A DNA stretch of 64,000 nt from Pseudoips prasinana (GCA_951640165.1 OX621255.1:30354001-30418000), one strand, 5' to 3'. Shown: positions 32,766 through 44,440, counted from the stretch's first letter. The notes: a model not told the origin generated them from the letters alone. Numbers and translations are program-made.

Positions 32766-33240
32766 GTTGTGTGCAAATGTTTGGCTTTTACAAAGTAATA
32801 CTTTAATATTTTGCAAGCAAGCGACTCATTACTATTGCTGAATTATATTTATAATTAATAATTTGATGTCAAATAATAAAAATGTAAATGTGTAAATAAT
32901 TAATCATTTTATAAGGTATATACCAATATTAATAATGTCAAAATTCACCGCTATGCGTTGGATATTCTTTCAAATCGTAAAAACATTTATCTTGTAACCA
33001 TTGCGTAATTTTTAATTTAAACCTGGGTGAAGGAAGATCTTTAAAAATGTTGGGTAATTTGTTATATACCTTTATCGCATTAACATACCTATGAGTTTCT
33101 TTTAACTAATTCTAGCTGGCACTGTGGTAAATGAAGATTATGTTTATTACTTGGAATTACGTTCCTTCCAAGGGTTAATCCTCATTGAATGTCAGGATTT
33201 TGGCCTTTAACACAACTTATGAAAATACTCTATATGGACA
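32766..33240. other. Intergenic, nothing recognised
   Basis: AT-rich, no gene or repeat identified. Confidence 0.4.
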
Positions 33241-33257
33241 AGGATATAAATTCAAAA

Positions 33258-33344
33258 TAATGCACAATATGCAACCGCTACGTTTGTCATACATAACGTT
33301 AGCATATTGTACTAATGTCAATGCCATATTGCGAAAAGATAGGA
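33258..33344 (+). promoter_or_regulatory. Upstream promoter block of RR-1 gene 3, displaced by transposon
   Basis: CACAATATGCAACC ... TTAGCATATTGTACTAATGT, CAATGCC and TTGCGAAAAGATAGG align with the 100 bp directly before the TATA box of genes 4-7. Here the foldback element separates this block from the gene 3 TATA by 4.8 kb. Confidence 0.8.
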
Positions 33345-33501
33345 CACAGTCACGTGTGCGTCAGAATCGAGGGCCCATTTTTCAAACTTATGTGAAACAA
33401 AATAAGACTTTTAGGAAAATTAGTTAAAAATAGTTAAAACTTAAAGCAAAGGGTCACGAATTTCTTAAACGTGAATTAAAACTGTTATGACTAAATAACT
33501 T

Positions 33502-35830
33502 GGGCCCTCAATCCTGACGCATGCATAAAGTGGCATAGTCTAAATCTCTGTAAGTACTATCGCTGGGGTTATAATTTTTATTTAAGAATTTAGTTAAGAA
33601 TTTCTTAAATATTTTAAGAAATTCTCTAATCTGCAGAATATTTCATTACAGATTTATAGAGGTATATATAGGGCCCTCAATTCATTATTGCCTGAACTGA
33701 GGAATCTGCAATACATGAATTTCTCTGAAGAAATACATAAATACGACTTCACCATATTTTACTTAGACGCTCAAGTGAATTTGTTAAAAAGAAAAAACGA
33801 CACAAAAGTCAATTGTTAAGAAGTAAATGAAAATTGAATTTTACTAAAATATCAGAACTGAGAGCCCAATATTTTCAACTTTATTGACTAGGCACAACCT
33901 GTTAGATTAGCGCAAATTATAACAAAAGTTTTAACTATTTCTTAACTAAAACATGACATATCGCTCGTTCCTCTAAATTACACACTTTCAGAGAAAATTG
34001 ATTTTAAACTTTTCATAAGAGAAAATACTGTAGGGTGACCATAATGTTCATAGAAAGTAGGTATCTGTATATTTAGTAAAGCTCGAAACTGAAAGTCGTA
34101 CTATTTGCAGCTTAAAGTGTTATATACTCGCTATTTACACTTTAGTTTTCAATATTTTTGAATATATGATGTTTGGCCTTTAGGTACGTACTGCTCTGGG
34201 CCTAGTTGCCTAAAGCGAATGAAAAAGTAAAGACATACCATATATTTAGTTTTAACAATGTCTACATAAAATGAATTAACTGACTACAGTGCGACCAACA
34301 AATTAGCGTCCAACAAAAAAAATTAAAGCTCGTAATTTAAACGTTTAAAGGAATTACCCGGAACTATCAGTTTAAAAGGAATATTTTTTAAAATATTAGG
34401 TGTTGTTGAGTATGTCACTTCGTTGAAACTGGCTGATCTCGGTCACTACAAGGCGCATCGTATTGTGTACGGCCGCGTGATCTGTTATGCTGATTTAATG
34501 CTTAGATTTGACTATAGTAGAGAAGAACAACCTATATTTTTACACATTCTGACATACGGTTTGGTTAATACTAATTTTGCAAAATAAAGAACTTCGATCA
34601 CTCAAATGCAATTTCGTACATTTTAGGATAAAATATTATTTTAAGGTTACATTTATGTTAAGTAAGTAGATTTTTCATTATTATACCGATTGTGTTTTAT
34701 TTATCAGAATTTTGTTTGAATTCCGTATTGACGTCTCTGGTGCTACAGTGATCCATAGTTACGATAACTTCTTATACATACTAGGTACTATAATGAGAGA
34801 ATGTTTTCTTGAAGCCTGTCATTACAGTTCATTTTATACCATCTTACGTCACATTTAACATGAAATGTACTTAGTTAACACAATCAAAAACGCATTCTTT
34901 CGTTGGTCGCTCTGTAGTCGGTTAATCTGCCTTTCATTTTATGTAGACATTGTTAAAACTAAATATATGGTATGTTTTTCTTAATTATTTGCTTTAGGCA
35001 ACTAGGCTCATTGCAGTACGTATCTAAAGGCCAAACATCATATATTCAAAAATAAAGAAAACTAAAGTGTAAATAGCGAGTATATAACACTTTAAGCTGC
35101 AAATAGTACGACTTTCCGTTTCGAGCTTTACTAAATATACAGATACCTACTTTCTATGAACATTATGGTCACCCTACAGTATTTTCTCTTATGAAAAGTT
35201 TAAAATCAATTTTCTCTGAAAGTGTGTAATTTAGAGGAACGAACGATATGTGATGTTTTAGTTAAGAAATAGTTAAAACTTTTGTTATAATTTGCGCTAA
35301 TCTAACAGGTTGTGCCTAGTCAATAAAGTTGAAAATATTGGGCTCTCAGTTCTGATATTTTAGTAAAATTCAACTTTCATTTACTTCTTAACAATTGACT
35401 TTTGTGTCGTTTTTTCTTTTTAACAAAATCACTTGAGCGTCTAAGTAAAATATGGTGAAGTCGTATTTATGTATTTCTTCACAGAAATTCATGTATTGCA
35501 GATTCCTCAGTTCAGACAATAATGAATTGAGGGCCCTATATATACCGCTATAAATCTGTAATGAAATATTCTGCAGATTAGAGAATTTCTTAAAATATTT
35601 AAGAAATTCTTAACTAAATTCTTAAGTAAAAATTATATCCCCAAAGATAGTACTTACAGAGATTTAGACTATGCCACTTTATGCATGCGTCAGGATTGAG
35701 GGCCCAAGTTATTTAATCATAACAGTTTTGATTCACGTTTAAGAAATTCGTGGCCCTTTGCTTTAAGTTTTAACTATTTTTAACTAATTTTCCTAAAAGT
35801 CTTATTTTGTTTCACATAAGTTTGAAAAAT
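33502..35830. repeat. Foldback internal unit, first tandem copy
   Basis: Begins GGGCCCTCAATCCTGACGCA inside the left arm and runs through centre and right arm to the base before the same motif. It repeats 2,329 bp further on with no difference in the blocks I compared. Confidence 0.85.
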
Positions 35831-38159
35831 GGGCCCTCAATCCTGACGCATGCATAAAGTGGCATAGTCTAAATCTCTGTAAGTACTATCGCTGGGGTTA
35901 TAATTTTTATTTAAGAATTTAGTTAAGAATTTCTTAAATATTTTAAGAAATTCTCTAATCTGCAGAATATTTCATTACAGATTTATAGAGGTATATATAG
36001 GGCCCTCAATTCATTATTGCCTGAACTGAGGAATCTGCAATACATGAATTTCTCTGAAGAAATACATAAATACGACTTCACCATATTTTACTTAGACGCT
36101 CAAGTGAATTTGTTAAAAAGAAAAAACGACACAAAAGTCAATTGTTAAGAAGTAAATGAAAATTGAATTTTACTAAAATATCAGAACTGAGAGCCCAATA
36201 TTTTCAACTTTATTGACTAGGCACAACCTGTTAGATTAGCGCAAATTATAACAAAAGTTTTAACTATTTCTTAACTAAAACATGACATATCGCTCGTTCC
36301 TCTAAATTACACACTTTCAGAGAAAATTGATTTTAAACTTTTCATAAGAGAAAATACTGTAGGGTGACCATAATGTTCATAGAAAGTAGGTATCTGTATA
36401 TTTAGTAAAGCTCGAAACTGAAAGTCGTACTATTTGCAGCTTAAAGTGTTATATACTCGCTATTTACACTTTAGTTTTCAATATTTTTGAATATATGATG
36501 TTTGGCCTTTAGGTACGTACTGCTCTGGGCCTAGTTGCCTAAAGCGAATGAAAAAGTAAAGACATACCATATATTTAGTTTTAACAATGTCTACATAAAA
36601 TGAATTAACTGACTACAGTGCGACCAACAAATTAGCGTCCAACAAAAAAAATTAAAGCTCGTAATTTAAACGTTTAAAGGAATTACCCGGAACTATCAGT
36701 TTAAAAGGAATATTTTTTAAAATATTAGGTGTTGTTGAGTATGTCACTTCGTTGAAACTGGCTGATCTCGGTCACTACAAGGCGCATCGTATTGTGTACG
36801 GCCGCGTGATCTGTTATGCTGATTTAATGCTTAGATTTGACTATAGTAGAGAAGAACAACCTATATTTTTACACATTCTGACATACGGTTTGGTTAATAC
36901 TAATTTTGCAAAATAAAGAACTTCGATCACTCAAATGCAATTTCGTACATTTTAGGATAAAATATTATTTTAAGGTTACATTTATGTTAAGTAAGTAGAT
37001 TTTTCATTATTATACCGATTGTGTTTTATTTATCAGAATTTTGTTTGAATTCCGTATTGACGTCTCTGGTGCTACAGTGATCCATAGTTACGATAACTTC
37101 TTATACATACTAGGTACTATAATGAGAGAATGTTTTCTTGAAGCCTGTCATTACAGTTCATTTTATACCATCTTACGTCACATTTAACATGAAATGTACT
37201 TAGTTAACACAATCAAAAACGCATTCTTTCGTTGGTCGCTCTGTAGTCGGTTAATCTGCCTTTCATTTTATGTAGACATTGTTAAAACTAAATATATGGT
37301 ATGTTTTTCTTAATTATTTGCTTTAGGCAACTAGGCTCATTGCAGTACGTATCTAAAGGCCAAACATCATATATTCAAAAATAAAGAAAACTAAAGTGTA
37401 AATAGCGAGTATATAACACTTTAAGCTGCAAATAGTACGACTTTCCGTTTCGAGCTTTACTAAATATACAGATACCTACTTTCTATGAACATTATGGTCA
37501 CCCTACAGTATTTTCTCTTATGAAAAGTTTAAAATCAATTTTCTCTGAAAGTGTGTAATTTAGAGGAACGAACGATATGTGATGTTTTAGTTAAGAAATA
37601 GTTAAAACTTTTGTTATAATTTGCGCTAATCTAACAGGTTGTGCCTAGTCAATAAAGTTGAAAATATTGGGCTCTCAGTTCTGATATTTTAGTAAAATTC
37701 AACTTTCATTTACTTCTTAACAATTGACTTTTGTGTCGTTTTTTCTTTTTAACAAAATCACTTGAGCGTCTAAGTAAAATATGGTGAAGTCGTATTTATG
37801 TATTTCTTCACAGAAATTCATGTATTGCAGATTCCTCAGTTCAGACAATAATGAATTGAGGGCCCTATATATACCGCTATAAATCTGTAATGAAATATTC
37901 TGCAGATTAGAGAATTTCTTAAAATATTTAAGAAATTCTTAACTAAATTCTTAAGTAAAAATTATATCCCCAAAGATAGTACTTACAGAGATTTAGACTA
38001 TGCCACTTTATGCATGCGTCAGGATTGAGGGCCCAAGTTATTTAATCATAACAGTTTTGATTCACGTTTAAGAAATTCGTGGCCCTTTGCTTTAAGTTTT
38101 AACTATTTTTAACTAATTTTCCTAAAAGTCTTATTTTGTTTCACATAAGTTTGAAAAAT
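35831..38159. repeat. Foldback internal unit, second tandem copy
   Basis: Starts with the identical GGGCCCTCAATCCTGACGCA and ends before the terminal motif at 38,160. The 38,160-38,182 copy is the right end of the element. Confidence 0.85.
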
Positions 38160-38199
38160 GGGCCCTCAATCCTGACGCATGCCACAGTCACTGATTTAG

Positions 38200-38240
38200 T
38201 ATAAAAGCGGAGTCGATCTAATTGGGAGACATCAGTCAGT
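38200..38240 (+). promoter_or_regulatory. Core promoter of RR-1 gene 3
   Basis: TATAAAAG at 38,200-38,207 and the arthropod initiator ATCAGTCAGT at 38,231-38,240. The foldback element ends only 18 bp before the TATA box, so everything further upstream is transposon sequence. Confidence 0.85.
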
Positions 38241-38278
38241 AAATACAGCTTCAGATCAACTCATCAAATCGTATCAAG

Positions 38279-38827
38279 ATGAAGTTCTTCATTGTTCTCG
38301 CTATGTTGGTAGCAGCTGCTACAGCTCAATACGGAGGGTTCGCGAAATCGTTCCCTAACAACGGACGCTACAACCCTCAGCCTGCTCCACCGAGGTACAG
38401 CCCACCGCAGTACTCTTCGTTCCCTACCACCGCTGCTCCTTTCCCTCGTCCTACGGCTGCGGCTTACCAACCAATCAAACCTGTGAGCCGTGTGACTGGC
38501 AGTGACCCAGCTGCTGACACCATCCGCTACGACAACGAGATCGGCCCCGATGGCAGCTTCAAATACGCCGTGGAGACTACCAATGGAATCTCTGCACAAG
38601 CTCAGGGTACTCCTCGTCAGCTTGGAGGCAATCCACCAGCCGCTCCAGTCGTTTTCCAAGGAAGTTACGCTTACACTTCCCCTGAAGGATACCCCGTAAG
38701 TATCACTTACGAAGCCGATGAGAACGGCTTCCGGGCTTCTGGGGATGCCATCCCAACTCCGCCTCCCGTCCCTGAGGCCATCCTCAGGTCTCTCGAATTC
38801 ATCGCTAAATACGGACAGAAGAAGTAA
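38279..38827 (+). CDS. RR-1 cuticular protein, gene 3
   Basis: 182 residues; secreted, chitin-binding structural protein of the cuticle. Signal peptide 1-16 (MKFFIVLAMLVAAATA), cleavage likely before Q17. Residues 17-66 are rich in Pro, Tyr and Ala (YNPQPAPPRYSPPQYSSFPT). The Rebers-Riddiford domain at about 88-152 is intact (G128, G137, Y144, A146, E148, G150, F151). RR-1 tail GDAIPTPPPVPEAILRSLEF. The ATG lies about 45 bp after the initiator; AATAAA is at 38,890. No intron interrupts the signal peptide, unlike many insect cuticle genes. It is the only copy with PVVFQGSYAY. It heads the plus-strand array, and a transposon has replaced its upstream promoter, so its expression may differ from its sisters. 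Confidence 0.95.
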   Translation: MKFFIVLAMLVAAATAQYGGFAKSFPNNGRYNPQPAPPRYSPPQYSSFPTTAAPFPRPTAAAYQPIKPVSRVTGSDPAADTIRYDNEIGPDGSFKYAVETTNGISAQAQGTPRQLGGNPPAAPVVFQGSYAYTSPEGYPVSITYEADENGFRASGDAIPTPPPVPEAILRSLEFIAKYGQKK

Positions 38828-39150
38828 AGCGGTTGTTATTTTGGACTTTAGGAAATTGATGCATATTTTATTTATGGAATCGTTTTGACAATAAATATTC
38901 TAATTTATAGCCCGTCTTTTATTGATGTAAAATTTTTCTTGTTGCTATTTTATTCGGCAAATTATTTTTATGCTTATGCTTATTTTTACTTAGTATTTCA
39001 CGTCAAAACTGAAAAGGAAACTACTAAGGATGCTGTCCTTTCCATGAGAACTGGAAGTTTGAGAGAGAAAGATGAGATATGCAAGGGTTTTAAAATTCGT
39101 TTAGTCAAAATTGCATGTAAGCGAGGGCATATTCCTACGCAGCTACGTAG

Positions 39151-39195
39151 TCAACTGTAGTAGGACAGTGTAGTACACTGTCCTACTACAGTTGA
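39151..39195. repeat. Perfect palindrome H1
   Basis: 22-bp arms, TCAACTGTAGTAGGACAGTG+TA and its complement, around one G. Later units carry it at 45,484, 51,801, 55,701 and 59,872 with one or two arm mismatches. Confidence 0.85.
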
Positions 39196-39336
39196 GTAGT
39201 ATTACGCAGAATACCGTATTATTTATTCATAAAAAAGTGTTTCCTTATTTCGACCAGTTGGAAAGAATGTCAAGTTTAAACAGTTTTTATTTAGGATTTA
39301 ACGTTATTTTACTTTCTAAATATGAGTCGATTACCG

Positions 39337-39385
39337 ATAACAAAGTCGTTGGATGACATGGTATGTCATCCAACGACTTTGTTAT
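39337..39385. repeat. Perfect palindrome H2
   Basis: 23-bp arms (ATAACAAAGTCGTTGGATGA + CAT) around GGT. Later copies at 45,671, 51,988, 55,888 and 60,059 keep both arms intact; only the 3-base loop varies (GGT, GGC, AGC). Confidence 0.9.
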
Positions 39386-42005
39386 ATGAAAGAGGACGTC
39401 AGGGGATTGGCACGTGTATGGAAGGACTTAAATTGTTTATGCATTTATTAAAGTAGTTTTGACATAATAATATGATATCCTGGGATATTTTTCGACGTTT
39501 CCCATGACCATAGGGCTGGCCTGATCTTGGGTCAGAGGATCAGCATTACCATCCAGCGTGGCAGTGTGGTAGCTTTCTGGGCACTTTTCCCATCTGCGAT
39601 GCGGAGGGATTATTCGACGCCTATACCTAAGTGTAAATAGGGTTTCGGTAGTTTTATCTAATTATTGTTCATTCATCTCTCATTAAATTGAGTATATAGT
39701 GGACATTATTTACTACCAAACTAAGCAGAGCTTCTACTATGGAAATCCAGATAATCCTTGGTAATTGGGTCTGACTATTATGCAATTAGCGTTTTAACTG
39801 CGACTTTAGTTAGGTAATAGAACGGGAAAAGTCCATAGGGCGAATTTTTTGACAAAATGCATCGATTGATTTAGTCAATACTTTAGGACTATGGGGACCA
39901 CAATGTATATATAGGTAGGTATGTCGATGTTTGTATGGGCATCCCTATTTATGGAATTCAGTTAATTCATTATTCTTTAAAAGAAGCTCGATATCGCACA
40001 GTCTCTATGAGATCACAGTACCAAAACTTATTGTATGACGGTAACTGTAAAACAGCTTTGTTTAAAAAAAGTGTTATGGGAATGGCTCCAGTAATTTTTA
40101 ATAAAATTCCTAATTGTATTAAGGATCAACCTTTAGAAGTTTTTAAAGAGAGACTCATCACCTTATTGTTAAATATTTATTATAAATATTTATAATATAT
40201 TATTGTTCAAGAATTCTTAAATGATTCTTCTAGAAATTATTTTTTTATGCTACTAATGTTTTTTAGTTTTAAGGTCATTGTGAGCAAATGTTGAAACAAG
40301 CCATCACAAGTGTGTGCGCAAGGGCACTTCCTATTAATCCATTACTCTTAAGGTGCGGTGCTATTGGATGACGATCGGAAAGATATCAAGTACAGCACGA
40401 GGGCATAATACTGAGCTTTGTTTCTTAACTGATAAGTCCCAAAATCAATATTTTGGGTCAACCCGGGATTTGAACCTAAGACTTCATTGTCTGTTTAACT
40501 GTCTTGTTGGTCAAGCGGTAGCGTAGTCATTAGCAGCAGCAGTTAACATATATTATCATGTTATAAACTCAGAAGGTGATGCTTTAAATTTTGGTAGCGA
40601 TCGGATCAACAGAGTTGTTTTTATTTTTGGTGATTTTGTTTGCCTTTCAATACTACGAGCTAATGGTTTTTTAACCGGATTTTGATGATTTTTTTTGTGT
40701 TTATTTGACTTACGTGGATTGTTTGGAATTACAATTGGACCGTATTTGTGTGCCTGTAAATTTTCGATTTTCCCGTAGGACTGTAGTCCTGCGCGGGAAT
40801 CGAACCCAGGACACAAAGTGGAGAGGCGACTGTCTTAACCGCTGCACCACACGTGCAGTCCATTTATTTTTACTTAGTTTTGTTTGTAGTTTTCGGTAGG
40901 ACCAATGAAAGCATCAGATGATATAATAAAAAACAATTATTAGTACAAATATGATGTTGACACAATTATGTTTACAGATAAACCCAATTAATTAAATAAT
41001 ACCAATGTTTGACGATTTTATATTTTTATTTTATGATCCTTGACAATAACTTAATTTAAACTAGCTAAACATCGTTACTATTATAAAATAAATCTTATTG
41101 TAATTTTTTTCCTATAATCCGTGTAGGTACCTAAATATCTATATGTACCTAGAAATAATTATAAATCAATTATATATTACTACAAACATGTTCTGACTAT
41201 TCACAAGCGCTTTTTAAAGTCTACGTGAATAAAAACCTTTTTTATTTATTTATTATATATTTTTTATGCAACAATAACTGAAAAAAGACACCCAACACAC
41301 TTTATAATATCTATATTAATTTTAAGTTTTTGTTTCGGTTATTCAGTACAAAATATATGATAGATAGTGGCGTTGGGTATCTACCATAAATAGTAGACGT
41401 AACTTAAGGAGCGCTATCTACTCATAAAACTAAACTACTCATACAAAACCTAAAAATTTGAAGAAGTTTGGTTTTGATTGATCGGTTGTTGGTACTACAC
41501 GAGTCACCTAAGAAATAGCTACGTTTACACTCAGCTCAACAATATGGGACCACTTTGAAAGAATTCCCTATTGAATAAAAACCTTATTGTTCACCAACAA
41601 TGGAGAAATCGCATAACACTAATGCAAAACAAAAATCTTAAAATTGGTCATTTATTGTAAGGGCTAATCCATCATCTCCCCCAAATTAAGTCCACTGCTG
41701 GACAAGAGTCTCCCCAAAGAATGTGGGGATATGCCATAATCGCCACGCTTGCCCTACGGGTTGGTGATCGCAGTTTGATGGTTCACAGAAAAACGCTGAC
41801 GCCCGTTCTCTGGTAGGTGCCTCGGGATGATTTCTACGCCTCCCACGGGGTGAGATGAGGTGATTATATTTGCTGCCGTCACCACACAGCGGAAAATCGG
41901 TTAGGTAATAAATCATCAGGACTGACCGGAGTTTGGCATTTAACAATTAAGAAAATACCATATATGGACCATAATATAAACAATATAATAATAATAATAA
42001 TATAT

Positions 42006-42244
42006 GGGAACAATGTCACACAGATCATCCTAGCCCCAAACTAAGCAAAGCTTGTACTATGGGTACCAGGCGACTATATACATACTTATATAGATAGATA
42101 AATACTTAAATACATAGAAAACATCCATGACTCAGAAACAAATATTCGTGCTCATCACACAAATATTTGCACTTACCGGGATACGAACCCAGGACCACCA
42201 GCTTCGTAGGCAGGAGCACTACCAAGTAGGCTACGGTGATCGTC
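42006..42244 (-). mobile_element. SINE-A, copy 7, in spacer 3-4
   Basis: Full length after an (ATA)n tail, with unit-specific changes (GGGATACGAACCC, CCAAGTAGGC) shared by all duplicated units. It was therefore present before the duplications. Confidence 0.85.
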
Positions 42245-42829
42245 AAAATCTATACATATAATAAATCTGTAGAAAAATCATTTTTGTAGATCAAAAGAAA
42301 ATCCAAAAAAAATAGCCAGGGTATTAAAGGACAACCAATAGAACCCATTTCCAGCATTTTTTGAATTTTTGTCTGTTTGTCTGTTTGTCTGTTTATATGT
42401 TCGGGTATCACGTAAAATATACAAAAGCAATGTAGATAACTTTTATACACAACGATTGAGCGTAACTTGAGGTAACATTTAGTTTTTGTTGTATTGCAAT
42501 CGGTTCAGTCTATCAAAAGATATTAGATTTTAAAGTAATCATGGAGAAAAATAACACAGATTTCGGTACTTCAGGATGAACTAATGTTTATAGTTGAACT
42601 AAACTGTCCGATAGATGTCATTGTGCATATTATGACATCTCTTTTCTGAATGAACTAGGTTGATAGTTGATTTTTGTTTCGATAGATGTCGTTGTGCATT
42701 TCTTTTGACTCGCGGTGTTAAGATTTGCCCGTGTTTGCTGATTGCATGAGTTACGTAGGGTTTTGAATGTTCTGAATTGTTTCGAAATATGGTCTTGGTT
42801 GCCTAGAAGTATGTCGTTGTCCAAAATTG

Positions 42830-43755
42830 GTTATTTATTTATTTATTTATTAACTTCAGGTTTGCCCACAGCTTGTGCATACAATATATATCTTATGAAT
42901 AATTTCTTAACAAATTAGACTTACACACTAGCCAATTACGGGTTAACCAACACTCTCCAAATTTAGACGAATAATCGGCACTTGAGATTCTTTAGGTTAT
43001 AGAACAATGAAATACCTACGACGACTTAACAGTAGTTTTGAGTGACTTCAAGATTTTGGACTTGAAACAATTTAAGGAATCATGGTGTATGTCGGCATCC
43101 GGTACAGATTTCATGAAAGAGTTCATCTCTCTACAAACCCTATTGAGCGGTGAGTTTATCCCGATGTTGGTTTTGGAAGGTTGAATGTGATACATGTTCG
43201 TAATAGGATATCTTGGTAATTTAAATGGTACATTCAGAGCTACGCGCGTAATCAGTTCAGAGCAATCTAATTTATTGTTAGTTAGTTTGAAGAGAAACAT
43301 TAGATCCTGTAGCTTTCTTCGTTCACGTAAAGAGTTTATTTTAAAGATTTGAAGGCGTTGTTCATATGGAGATCTCGGTGATACTTTATTCGTCGTGTAT
43401 GCAAGATGTTTGGTAAAGGCTCTCTGTATGCGTTCGACCCTTTGCGAGTGCACTGAGTATTGTGGGTTCCAAGCCACGCTGGCAAACTCCAGGTGACTAC
43501 GAACAAGGGCATTATAGAGTAGAATTTTGGAACGAGCTGCTTTAAAACCTTTGGTGCTTCTTTTAATAAAACCAAGCATCTGTGCCGATTTTTTGACAAT
43601 AGTGTCTATATGCTTGATAAAGTTAACCTTACTGTCCAAAATGACGCCGAGATCCCTCACCTCTTTAACAGAATTTAATGGTTCTCCCTTTATGTTGTAA
43701 GATATAGCATGAGTTTGTTTTTTCCTAGAGAACCCGATATGACAGCACTTTTGTA
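42830..43755 (-). mobile_element. LINE fragment nested in the Helitron
   Basis: The minus frame encodes the C-terminal reverse-transcriptase region: KCCHIGFSRKKQTHAISYN, VRDLGVILDSKVNFIKHID, LLYNALVRSHLEFASVAWNP, QRVERIQRAFTKHLAY. Catalytic motifs are missing. The 3' end has an (AAAT)n tail at 42,830. At the truncated 5' end a 20-bp snapback creates the palindrome 43,736-43,775. Confidence 0.8.
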
Positions 43756-43924
43756 TACAAAAGTGCTGTCATATCCGGTTGAGTCATGCGTCCGGTAATA
43801 GTAGAGAATATAGCTCAATAAATACATTTATGGAAGAAGATAACGCCACGCACTACCCGGTAGAATTTTTGGATTCCCTCAGCACACCCGGACTTTCAGC
43901 CCACAAAATAGTTTAAAAAATTGG

Positions 43925-44307
43925 TGTACCAATAATTCTCCTCAGAAATTTATGTCCTCCCAAACTTTGTAACGGCACTCGGCTCAAAGTCACAAATCTG
44001 CAACATTATCGAAGCTGAAATATTAACAGGTTGCGGCGCCGGTGATATTATTTTTATTCCAAGGATACCTATAATTCCTAAAAACTTTCCTTTCTCTTTC
44101 AAACGAGTGCAATTCCCAGTCAGTCTCTGTTATGCCATGACGATTAGTAAAGCTCAGGTTCAGACATTATCCGTTGCGGGGGTGGACCTAAGTATTGGAT
44201 GCTTTTCCCATGGTCAACTATACGTAGTTCTTTCACGCGTAAACAACCCCAATAACGTTTTTGTGTACGCTCCAGATGGTTCATCAGGTAAAATAAAGAA
44301 GCACTAA
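43925..44307 (+). pseudogene. Helitron PIF1-like helicase, C-terminal remnant
   Basis: Translation gives VPIILLRNLCPPKLCNGTRL, a one-base frameshift near 44,000, then IIEAEILTGCGAGDIIFIPR, FKRVQFPVSLCYAMTISKAQ and FSHGQLYVVLSRV. These are the last conserved helicase blocks of Helitron RepHel. The first part of the protein is absent. Confidence 0.85.
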
Positions 44308-44440
44308 ATTAAATCAAAAAAATTTTTTCGGTATCGTCCCACAGCGCTTTACCCTAAAAAATACATTGTTAAGTTCCGACATCCACGCGAACGAAGTCGC
44401 GGGCACAGCTAGTCGTCAATAAATGTCATAATTATAATGC

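Larger units (their letters stand above)
33354..38182. mobile_element. Foldback DNA transposon with 9-bp target duplication, internally duplicated
   Basis: The element is flanked by CACAGTCAC at 33,345-33,353 and 38,183-38,191. Genes 4-7 show the corresponding empty site with one copy (CTCACTCAC, 44,519-44,527). Ends are GTGTGCGTCAGAATCGAGGG and, inverted, GCATGCGTCAGGATTGAGGG. Very long inverted arms of about 950 bp (33,354-34,304 against 34,899-35,853) surround a 590-bp centre. GGGCCCTCAAT motifs recur inside the arms. No transposase is encoded. A 2,329-bp portion is present twice. Arm length, subterminal repeats and a 9-bp duplication fit a non-autonomous Mutator-like or FB-type element; the superfamily is inferred. 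Confidence 0.85.
38896..42005 (+). repeat. Duplicated spacer between genes 3 and 4, first part
   Basis: This block recurs in order after genes 4-7 (from 45,229, 51,546, 55,290 and 59,610), with deletions or insertions in some. In order it holds: two perfect hairpins (39,151-39,195; 39,337-39,385); a LINE-like relic (39,941-40,195, with FNKIPNCIKDQPLEVFKERL); a SINE-C fragment (about 40,300-40,525); a minus-strand SINE-D head (about 40,775-40,861); a repeat L piece (41,035-41,253); and a repeat with CACTGCTGGACAAGAGTCTC (41,686-41,900). I see no gene in it. Confidence 0.8.
42249..44412 (+). mobile_element. Helitron, 2,164 bp, first copy
   Basis: Starts TCTATACATATAATAAATCT after CAAAA and ends with hairpin CGCGAACGAAGTCGCG, GGGCACAG, CTAG, then T. 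Units 5-6 and 6-7 have the empty site (GTCAAAATCGTCAATAAATG at about 54,478 and 58,791), proving exact A^T insertion. Contents: unassigned sequence, a minus-strand LINE fragment (42,830-43,755) and the end of a Helitron helicase frame (43,925-44,307). No complete RepHel protein remains, so it is not autonomous. Confidence 0.9.

Noticed and set aside
38885..39160. 91-codon frame after gene 3, repeated after genes 4, 5 and 7
   Set aside because: It starts inside the polyadenylation region, is cut to 72 codons after gene 7 and broken by a SINE after gene 6, and changes among copies do not favour silent sites. Duplicated spacer, not a gene.
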